Assembly (NCBI GenBank): GCA_964601515.1
Contig: CAZRNU010000069.1
Location: 1-15,000, forward strand
DNA from: PWND01 sp964601515
Lineage (GTDB): Bacteria > Bacteroidota > Bacteroidia > Bacteroidales > UBA7960
Direction of reading: 5' to 3'
DNA: 15,000 bases
Shown here: positions 7,058 through 12,544 of the stretch, in pieces
How positions within the stretch are numbered: position 1 is the stretch's first letter
How the letters are laid out: each line of letters begins with the position of its first letter
Notes under the pieces: generated by a model
What the model was told of the DNA's origin: nothing
Databases searched by the model: none
The model's input: the letters and a program-made list of their open reading frames with translations, nothing else
Made by a program: the position numbers and the translations under genes

Positions 7058-7468
7058 ATGGAATTAATTAACATACAACCCACAGAGCAAACTCCCAAGG
7101 TCGTTTTGAATTCAGTAAAACGATTCTTTGAAATTGAAGGCGAGTCGAGACCTGAAAATGCTCATGATTTTTTCTTTCCTATAGTTAATGAGTTGAAGAA
7201 CTATATGAAAAGTGTTGATAATGAGTTTCATAAAGATATTTTTTCTGAATTTCCCTTTTCTGCTCATTTTAAATTAATGTACTTCAATTCATCATCTGCT
7301 AAATTTATTTCAGATTTGTTGTTCGTTTTTAAAAAGTATTTTGACAAGGGATTGAAGCTTAGAGTTTATTGGTATTATAATGATGGAGACGAAGACCAAA
7401 GAGATGTTGGAGAGGATTTGTCTGAAATGGTCGCTTTTCCATTCACTTTTGTAATGGTGAAAGGGTAA
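7058..7468 (+). CDS. SiaC-family regulatory phosphoprotein (DUF1987)
   Basis: A 136-residue cytoplasmic protein of the SiaC family, the expected target of the kinase encoded just upstream. Family landmarks: RPENAHDFFFPI at residues 31-42 and the FKLMYFNSSSAKF core at 71-83. In P. aeruginosa SiaC the phosphorylated residue is Thr68 in the equivalent strand; by motif alignment the site here would be Ser78 (or a neighbouring Ser79/80). The C-terminus has an acidic NDGDEDQRDVGEDL stretch before a final beta strand. In the known system unphosphorylated SiaC binds and activates a diguanylate cyclase; no such partner is encoded here, so its effector is unknown. It ends at a strong hairpin shared with the tRNA gene. 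Confidence 0.85.
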   Translation: MELINIQPTEQTPKVVLNSVKRFFEIEGESRPENAHDFFFPIVNELKNYMKSVDNEFHKDIFSEFPFSAHFKLMYFNSSSAKFISDLLFVFKKYFDKGLKLRVYWYYNDGDEDQRDVGEDLSEMVAFPFTFVMVKG

Positions 7469-7476
7469 GTGAAAAA

Positions 7477-7518
7477 CTATAAAAAAGGGTTGCTAATAAA
7501 AGCAACCCTTTTTTATAG
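7477..7518. terminator. Bidirectional terminator between siaC-like gene and tRNA-Val
   Basis: An 18-bp perfect stem (7477-7494 against 7501-7518) with a 6-base AATAAA loop; the GGGTTGCT core is flanked by A6/T6. It starts 8 bp after the siaC-like stop, and its right arm ends one base before the 3' end of the tRNA gene on the other strand, so it can end both transcripts. Confidence 0.92.
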
Positions 7519-7593
7519 TGGGACGTAGTGGAATCGAACCACTGACCTCTTGCCTGTCAAGCAAGCGCTCTAAACCAACTGAGCTAACGCCCC
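7519..7593 (-). tRNA. tRNA-Val (anticodon GAC)
   Basis: A 75-base cloverleaf read on the - strand. The acceptor arm GGGGCGT pairs with ACGTCCC (one G-U), with discriminator A. The D arm is GCTC...GAGC with AGTTGGTTTA, the anticodon stem CTTGC/GCAAG encloses loop TTGACAG, and the T arm is AGTGG-TTCGATT-CCACT. The anticodon at positions 34-36 is GAC, reading valine codon GUC (and GUU by wobble). The 3' CCA is not encoded: the bases after the discriminator are CTA, so CCA must be added enzymatically. The gene sits between rlmH (same strand, upstream) and the shared terminator. Confidence 0.95.
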
Positions 7594-7605
7594 AAAAAAA
7601 TCGTG

Positions 7606-7613
7606 CAAATATA
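7606..7613 (-). promoter_or_regulatory. Probable -7 box of the tRNA-Val promoter
   Basis: Reads TATATTTG on the - strand, a perfect TAnnTTTG element, 12 bases before the first tRNA base, which would place the RNA start just ahead of the mature 5' end. The -33 region (about 7634-7640) has TTTTC rather than a clean TTTG. Confidence 0.6.
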
Positions 7614-7640
7614 ATTAAATAATTAAATACAGTTGAAAAT

Positions 7641-7704
7641 ATGTCACTTCCCTGTAACTCTTCTGTAACTCTTCTGTAACTTTCCTGTCACTCTTCTGTC
7701 ACTC
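7641..7704. repeat. 11-bp tandem repeat array, about six copies
   Basis: On the + strand the unit is CTGTAACTCTT, with copies at 7652, 7663, 7674, 7685 and 7696 and a degenerate copy ahead at 7641. Variants have CTGTCAC for CTGTAAC. Each copy holds GTNAC, itself nearly palindromic. The array overlaps the last bases of rlmH, whose stop TGA lies inside the last copy, and runs toward the tRNA promoter on the - strand. There are no spacers and no protein-coding sense. Confidence 0.85.
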
Positions 7705-8172
7705 ATTATGATAAGGCTCGTTCCTTAAAATAGTAAAAGCCCTATAAAGTTGTTCCACGAAAAATAAACGTATCATCTGATGCGAAAAAGTCATATTTGA
7801 CAATGAAAGCTTCATGTCAGCTTTATCGTAAACTATTTTGTCAAATCCATAAGCACCGCCTATAACGAACAAAAGGTTTTTTATCGACTGTTGCGTTTTT
7901 TTATTAAGAAATTCTGCAAAACCAACGGATGTATATGACTTTCCTTTTTCGTCGAGCAATATCTTGCAATCGTATTCCGGGAAATTTTTTAGAATTAATT
8001 CCGATTCTTTTTTTGCAATTTGCTCGGGGCTTAAACTTTTTGTATTCTTTAGAGCGGGAATTTCTTTAATATTGAAAGCAATGTAGTGCTTTAGTCTGTC
8101 AGTATATTTTAATAGTCCTTCTTGTAAATATTTTTCTTCAGTTTTTCCTATTATAAGTAATGATATTTTCAT
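7699..8172 (-). CDS. rlmH: 23S rRNA (pseudouridine-1915-N3)-methyltransferase
   Basis: RlmH is a SPOUT (trefoil-knot) SAM methyltransferase acting on pseudouridine 1915 in helix 69 of 23S rRNA in assembled ribosomes. From the ATG at 8172 the product is 157 residues, right for the family (155-159); the longer frame to 8232 would add 20 unlikely residues. Landmarks: MKISLLIIGKTEE at the start, ILLDEKGKSYTS near the middle, LLFVIGGAYGFD as the first SAM-binding knot segment, LSLSNMTFSHQMIRLFFVEQ as the second, and a C-terminal PYHNE. Its position beside a DUF4783 gene and nadC is common in Bacteroidota. The gene reads away from DUF4783; its stop codon lies inside the 11-bp repeat array. Confidence 0.95.
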   Translation of the reverse strand: MKISLLIIGKTEEKYLQEGLLKYTDRLKHYIAFNIKEIPALKNTKSLSPEQIAKKESELILKNFPEYDCKILLDEKGKSYTSVGFAEFLNKKTQQSIKNLLFVIGGAYGFDKIVYDKADMKLSLSNMTFSHQMIRLFFVEQLYRAFTILRNEPYHNE

Positions 8173-8235
8173 TGATATTATTATTTTTTTAGACAAATGA
8201 ATTAAAACTTTCCACGCAGATAAATAAATCAACCC

Positions 8236-8266
8236 TTTGCAAAATTAGAAAAAACTATTAAGTTTG
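8236..8266 (+). promoter_or_regulatory. Promoter of the DUF4783 gene
   Basis: TTTG at 8236-8239, a 19-base spacer, then TAAGTTTG at 8259-8266: a full match to the Bacteroidota TTTG-N19-TAnnTTTG promoter. RNA would begin near 8272, giving a leader of about 98 bases before the ATG at 8371. Confidence 0.7.
8240..8247 (-). promoter_or_regulatory. Probable -7 box of rlmH
   Basis: Reads TAATTTTG on the - strand, an exact TAnnTTTG match, about 68 bases before the rlmH ATG. No clear TTTG -33 box at the usual distance. Its TTTG abuts and shares the TTTGCAAA palindrome with the -33 box of the divergent promoter. Confidence 0.5.
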
Positions 8267-8370
8267 CATAAACTCTAAGGAGTTTGATAATAAAACTTAA
8301 GCAAGTTGGCTTTGGAGTGATTTTTGCTCCGTTGATTTGATGAATAACGTTTTGATAAAAACTATTACCT

Positions 8371-8781
8371 ATGAAAATAATTAAAAACACTCCTCTGCTT
8401 ATGCTAATGTTTATAGGGTTTTTCCCAGTAAGCTTTAACAATTTAAGCAACGATGAACTTATCAGTGACATTTCCAAAGCTGTTCAGAAAGGAAGTGCAA
8501 CGGATGTTGCATCCTATTTTTCATCAAGTGTAGAGTTGTTGTTGCCCGGTAATGACGGAACATATAGTAGAACACAGGCGGAAGTAATATTGAAAAATTT
8601 TTTCAACGAAAATCCCCCTGCTTCATTTTCAATAAACCATCAAGGTTCGTCAAGAGACGGATCGAAATATGCTATAGGCACATACAAGACAAAGAGTGGA
8701 GATAATTACAGGGTGTATTATTTAGTAAAGAAAGTTGGTGATAGTTTTTTATTGCACCAATTACAGTTTGAAAAACAATAA
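8371..8781 (+). CDS. DUF4783 domain protein, exported
   Basis: A 136-residue protein of the DUF4783 family, which in Bacteroidota is commonly found between rlmH and nadC. The N-terminus (MKII, then LLMLMFIGFFPVSF) is a probable signal peptide of about 21 residues; no lipobox cysteine is present. The mature part starts with a helix (SNDELISDISKAVQKGSATDVASYF), followed by alternating strands and short helices (VELLLPG, SRTQAEVILKNFF, YAIGTYKTKSG, NYRVYYLVKKVGDSFLLHQLQF), consistent with an NTF2-like fold by pattern. The function is unknown and no catalytic residues are evident. It has its own promoter and is followed by a terminator, so it is likely expressed separately from nadC. Confidence 0.85.
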   Translation: MKIIKNTPLLMLMFIGFFPVSFNNLSNDELISDISKAVQKGSATDVASYFSSSVELLLPGNDGTYSRTQAEVILKNFFNENPPASFSINHQGSSRDGSKYAIGTYKTKSGDNYRVYYLVKKVGDSFLLHQLQFEKQ

Positions 8782-8805
8782 TAATGTTGAAATAGATTAA
8801 TGAAG

Positions 8806-8833
8806 AAGTAATCCGATTTGGGTTACTTTTTTT
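8806..8833 (+). terminator. Intrinsic terminator after the DUF4783 gene
   Basis: A 9-bp stem with one T-G pair (AAGTAATCC at 8806-8814, GGGTTACTT at 8820-8828), loop GATTT, then a run of seven T. It lies 25 bp after the stop and ends just before the nadC promoter region. Confidence 0.85.
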
Positions 8834-8835
8834 AT

Positions 8836-8864
8836 TTTGTCATTATTGTGAAAAAATTCTTTTG
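8836..8864 (+). promoter_or_regulatory. Possible nadC promoter
   Basis: TTTG at 8836-8839, 17-base spacer, then TTCTTTTG at 8857-8864, one mismatch from TAnnTTTG. RNA would begin near 8872, about 47 bases before the nadC ATG. The preceding terminator makes a promoter here necessary, which supports the call. Confidence 0.45.
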
Positions 8865-8918
8865 TAATTTAGCCAATAGCATTTTTCATTGAATTATGAT
8901 TATACAATATTAGTGGGT

Positions 8919-9758
8919 ATGATGAACATTAAAGAAATAATAAGTTTAGCTCTTCAAGAAGATATTGGCGATGGAGATCACACAAGTATTAGTTGTGTGC
9001 CTGAGAAGGCAAGAGGTAGAGCAAAAATGGTTGCTAAAGAAAAGGGCGTGGTTGCCGGAATCGACACTGCATCTTTTGTTTTTAAGCTCGTTGACAGAGA
9101 AATAGATGTTGTTAATTACATGAAAGATGGTCAGGAGATAAATCCGGGTGATGTTATACTCGAAGTTTCAGGAAAGTCAAGGTCAATATTAATTGCAGAA
9201 CGTGTTGCATTGAACTTCATCCAAAGAATGAGTGGCATAGCAACCAAAACAGCCCACTACGTTTCTTTAATAAAAGGCACAGGTGCAAAATTGCTTGATA
9301 CCAGGAAAACAACCCCCAATTTCAGGATGCTTGAAAAGATGGCTGTGAGAATTGGGGGTGGCTATAATCATAGAATGGGACTTTATGATATGATAATGAT
9401 AAAAGATAATCATGTTGATTTTGCAGGAGGAATTTCCAGTGCTATTGAAAGAACACTGAAGTATATTAAGGATAAAAACTTGGATATCAAGATAGAGGTT
9501 GAGGCAAGAAACATGAAAGAAGTTAAAGAAGCTTTAGAAACAAATTCCGTTCATAGAATTATGCTTGATAATTTTTCTCCCCAAAAACTAAAAGAAGCGG
9601 TTGATTATATTAATAAAAGAACTGAAACTGAAGCCAGTGGCGGAATAACTGAGGCGAATATAAGAGATTATGCACTAACAGGCGTTGATTATATCTCTGT
9701 TGGAGCATTAACTCATCATATAAAAAGTCTTGATATCAGTCTTAAAGCAATGTTTTAA
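8919..9758 (+). CDS. nadC: Nicotinate-nucleotide pyrophosphorylase (carboxylating)
   Basis: Quinolinate phosphoribosyltransferase: quinolinate plus PRPP gives nicotinate mononucleotide, CO2 and pyrophosphate, the entry to NAD in de novo synthesis. The product of 279 residues has the family signatures: LALQEDIGDGDHTS at the N-terminus, AERVALNFIQRMSGIAT near 90-110, the LDTRKTTP substrate-binding segment near 125, then RIGGGYNHRMGLYDMIMIKD, IKIEVEARN, RIMLDNF and a C-terminal YISVGALTHH. Two adjacent ATG codons (8919 and 8922) are possible starts. An in-frame TTG at 8889 would add a non-conserved MNYDYTILVG stretch and is not favoured. nadA and nadB are not in the window. The gene starts after the DUF4783 terminator and leads a likely operon with the transporter 20 bp downstream. 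Confidence 0.95.
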   Translation: MMNIKEIISLALQEDIGDGDHTSISCVPEKARGRAKMVAKEKGVVAGIDTASFVFKLVDREIDVVNYMKDGQEINPGDVILEVSGKSRSILIAERVALNFIQRMSGIATKTAHYVSLIKGTGAKLLDTRKTTPNFRMLEKMAVRIGGGYNHRMGLYDMIMIKDNHVDFAGGISSAIERTLKYIKDKNLDIKIEVEARNMKEVKEALETNSVHRIMLDNFSPQKLKEAVDYINKRTETEASGGITEANIRDYALTGVDYISVGALTHHIKSLDISLKAMF

Positions 9759-9778
9759 TCAATACATAAAGACATAGG

Positions 9779-11572
9779 ATGATTACATTTGAAATCGGCG
9801 TAGTTTTAGTCGTTTTGTTGTTAGCAGTTGTTTTGTTTGCAACAGAAAAACTACCTGTAGATCTTGTTGCAATTTTCTTAATGGCTGTTTTGATTATGTT
9901 TGGAATTGTGACACCGACTGAAGGTGTTTCAGGATTTAGCAACTCAGCTACTATTACTGTGGCTGCAATGTTTGTCCTCAGTTCTGCATTTTATCGCTCA
10001 GGAGCAGTAGTTAAGCTTGGTGAGCTGATGTCGAAATTATTTAAGTTTAATTTCTGGCTTGCTATTTTCTGTTTAATGTTAGTGGTTGGGTTTGTTTCGG
10101 CATTTATTAATAATACTCCTGTAGTTGCTTTGTTTATTCCGATTTTAGCCAGTGCTGCTGCAACAACAAATAAAAGCCTTTCTAAAATGTTGATGCCATT
10201 GTCATATGCGTCAATGTTTGGAGGAGTTTGCACATTGATTGGGACATCAACAAATATTCTTGTTAGTGAAATTGCAGCTGACCATGGTATGCAACCCTTT
10301 GGAATGTTTGAAATGAGCAAACTGGGTTTAATCTTTTTTGTTGCCGGAATTGCTTATATGATGCTAGCCGGAATACATCTTATACCTAAAAGAAAGACTG
10401 AATCTGACTTAGTTAAAAAATTTGGTATGGGGGAATATCTTACAGAGATTGTCTTATTTAAAAATGCCCCTTCTGTTGGGAAATCAATAAAGGATTCACC
10501 ACTTAAAAATTTACTTGAAATAGATATACTTGAAGTTAAGAGAGGGGGCGTAAAGTACGTTATGCCTAGTGAGAAAATGGTTTTACATGAAGGGGATATT
10601 CTGTTGGTTAGATGTAATGTTGAGAAAATTAAAAAGCTTCAGGAAAGGGAAGGGATTGGTTTAAAGGCGAATTTAAAGTTTCAGGATGAGATTGAACATG
10701 ATGATTTGGTCTTATTTGAAGCTGTAATTGCTCCTAATAGTCAGTTTGAAGGAAAAACAATAAAACAAATTGACTTTAAAAGGAATTATGGAGGTACTGT
10801 ATTAGCAATCAGACACAGAGGTGAGCTTATGAGAGAAAAGGTTGCAGGAACAATTCTTAGATCGGGAGATACATTGCTAATTGAAGCTCACAAGGATCAT
10901 GTTAATTTCTTTAGACAACTTGAACTTCAAGGGAAGAATACATTTTTAATTGTTTCTCAGGTTGGTCTTCCAAAATACAAAAAAGAAAAGATTATCCCTG
11001 TTCTGTTAACATTTATTTCTATAATTGTATTGGCATCTCTAAATGTTTTGCCAATTATGGTAGCGGCTCTAATCGGATGTGTTTTTCTTGTAATTACTAA
11101 AAGTATATCAATGGAAGATGCTTATAAAGCTATAGACTGGAAAGTTATATTCTTGCTTGCAGGGGCAATGAGCCTGGGGGTTGCTATGGAAAGGAGTGGA
11201 GCAGCCGACCTGCTGTCAAGTAGTCTTATAGGTCTTGTAGGGAGTTTGGGTCCAACTGCAATAGTTTCAGTATTATTCATTTTTACTTCATTGCTTACAG
11301 GAGTTATGAGTAATAATGCAAGTGCTGTTTTATTAACGCCAATTGCTATTGCGACTTCTGTTAGTATGGAAGTGGATGCCAGGCCATTTTTAATGGCTAT
11401 TACATTTGCCGCCTCATCAAGCTTTATGACCCCGGTTGGGTATCAAACAAATACTATGATATATGGAGCAGGCAATTATAGATTTATGGATTTTGTAAAA
11501 GTCGGAACACCATTAAACCTTATTTTCTGGATTATTGCTACCTTTATGATTCCGGTTCTTTTCCCATTCTAA
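9779..11572 (+). CDS. SLC13/DASS-family transporter with two RCK_C (TrkA-C) domains
   Basis: A 597-residue inner-membrane carrier of the divalent anion:Na+ symporter family. Two hydrophobic halves (about residues 1-205 and 400-597) flank a soluble insert. Each half carries the paired Asn-Thr/Ser transport motifs of this family: INNTPVV at 110-116 and GTSTN at 155-159 in the first, SNNASAV and PVGYQTN in the second. The cytoplasmic insert holds two RCK_C-like domains at about 215-290 and 305-380, each ending in a GDILLV or GDTLLI strand. Relatives carry sulfate, dicarboxylates or similar anions; the RCK_C pair suggests gating by a bound ligand. The substrate cannot be read here. It sits 20 bp after nadC and 19 bp before an MscS gene, with no terminator, so the three are probably one transcript. 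Confidence 0.88.
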   Translation: MITFEIGVVLVVLLLAVVLFATEKLPVDLVAIFLMAVLIMFGIVTPTEGVSGFSNSATITVAAMFVLSSAFYRSGAVVKLGELMSKLFKFNFWLAIFCLMLVVGFVSAFINNTPVVALFIPILASAAATTNKSLSKMLMPLSYASMFGGVCTLIGTSTNILVSEIAADHGMQPFGMFEMSKLGLIFFVAGIAYMMLAGIHLIPKRKTESDLVKKFGMGEYLTEIVLFKNAPSVGKSIKDSPLKNLLEIDILEVKRGGVKYVMPSEKMVLHEGDILLVRCNVEKIKKLQEREGIGLKANLKFQDEIEHDDLVLFEAVIAPNSQFEGKTIKQIDFKRNYGGTVLAIRHRGELMREKVAGTILRSGDTLLIEAHKDHVNFFRQLELQGKNTFLIVSQVGLPKYKKEKIIPVLLTFISIIVLASLNVLPIMVAALIGCVFLVITKSISMEDAYKAIDWKVIFLLAGAMSLGVAMERSGAADLLSSSLIGLVGSLGPTAIVSVLFIFTSLLTGVMSNNASAVLLTPIAIATSVSMEVDARPFLMAITFAASSSFMTPVGYQTNTMIYGAGNYRFMDFVKVGTPLNLIFWIIATFMIPVLFPF

Positions 11573-11591
11573 TAATTGAAAAAAAATCATT

Positions 11592-12539
11592 ATGGAATAT
11601 TTATCGTCATTTTTCGAACAAGTTAGGGGAGTGTTAGATTATCCCTTGTTTTTTCTTGGTAAAAATCCAATTAATCTCTCACTTATTCTTTTCATAATTA
11701 TTTCAATAACACTATTACTATTTTTAGCATCTTTTATTAAGAGACTTTTACAAAACAAAATTCTAGCAAGATATAATGTAGATATTGGAGTAAGACAATC
11801 TGTTAGCACTATTATCAGGTATGTTATTATTGTGATAGGATTAACAATCATAATTCAAGCTACGGGAATTGATTTAAGCTTTTTAGCAATAGTTGCCGGT
11901 GCGCTTGGAATTGGTATTGGGTTTGGCTTGCAAAACATTACTAACAATTTTGTAAGTGGTCTTGTTATATTATTTGAAAGGCCTATTAAAGTGGGAGATA
12001 GAATTGAGGTAATAACTGAAAGTGACGAGAAAATTTCCGGTGATGTCATCGATATCTCATCTCGAGCCACAACAATTATAACCAATGATAACATTTCTAT
12101 CATAGTTCCTAATTCTAATCTTATTAGTTCTACAGTGATTAATTGGAGTCACAATGATCGTAAAGTAAGGTTTAATTTTAAAGTACCTGTTCATTATAAA
12201 GAAGACCCGGAAAAAGTTAAGGAATTATTGATAGAAGTTGCCTTAGAAAATGATGGGGTTTTAAAAAACCCGCCACCTGATGTGCTTTTCGACGATTTCG
12301 GAGATTACGAGCTTGGGTTTATTTTGAGAGTATGGACATCCAAATACATCCAGAAACCGGGTGTGTTGAAGAGTCAATTATACTACGCTGTATCTAAGAA
12401 ATTTCGTGAAAATAATATAGAGATACCATTCCCCCAAAGAGACCTCCATCTTAAAAGCGGATTTGAAAATTTTGGCAAATCTCACAATGTTGAAAAGGTT
12501 GAGGATAAGGATAAGGATAAGGATAAGGATAAGAAGTAA
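11592..12539 (+). CDS. MscS-family small-conductance mechanosensitive channel
   Basis: A 315-residue inner-membrane channel of the MscS type, which opens under membrane tension and releases solutes in osmotic downshock. Predicted helices: TM1 at about 27-49, TM2 at 70-90, and the pore-lining TM3 at about 95-125 with its glycine/alanine pattern (LAIVAGALGIGIGFGLQN). The FERPIKVGDRIEV beta segment and the IIVPNSNLISSTVINWS strand that normally follow are present, then the alpha/beta cytoplasmic domain with IPFPQRDLHLKSG near residue 285. The C-terminus ends in a run of five Asp-Lys pairs from a hexanucleotide repeat. It is the last gene of the nadC group and ends 5 bp before the stop of the converging T9SS cargo gene, with no obvious terminator between. 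Confidence 0.93.
   Translation: MEYLSSFFEQVRGVLDYPLFFLGKNPINLSLILFIIISITLLLFLASFIKRLLQNKILARYNVDIGVRQSVSTIIRYVIIVIGLTIIIQATGIDLSFLAIVAGALGIGIGFGLQNITNNFVSGLVILFERPIKVGDRIEVITESDEKISGDVIDISSRATTIITNDNISIIVPNSNLISSTVINWSHNDRKVRFNFKVPVHYKEDPEKVKELLIEVALENDGVLKNPPPDVLFDDFGDYELGFILRVWTSKYIQKPGVLKSQLYYAVSKKFRENNIEIPFPQRDLHLKSGFENFGKSHNVEKVEDKDKDKDKDKK
12504..12533 (+). repeat. In-frame hexanucleotide repeat encoding (Asp-Lys)5
   Basis: Five perfect copies of GATAAG at the 3' end of the MscS gene, followed by AAG and the stop. Copy-number change would keep the frame and alter only the length of the charged tail. Confidence 0.9.
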
Positions 12540-12544
12540 TGGGG

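Noticed and set aside
7519..7593. tRNA-Asp
   Set aside because: tRNA-Asp would have anticodon GTC; the loop TTGACAG gives GAC, which is valine.
7641..7704. CRISPR-like array
   Set aside because: The 11-bp units are contiguous with no spacers and are too short; no cas genes nearby.
8173..8232. Longer rlmH starting at 8232
   Set aside because: The extra 20 residues are not family-like, the start would lie almost at the predicted RNA start, and the ATG at 8172 gives the normal length.
8229..8477. Reverse-strand reading frame overlapping the DUF4783 start
   Set aside because: It lies across a well-supported promoter region and the signal peptide of a recognised gene, with no motif of its own.
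8889..8918. TTG start for nadC
   Set aside because: Adds ten residues unlike the family; the paired ATG codons at 8919/8922 give the normal N-terminus.
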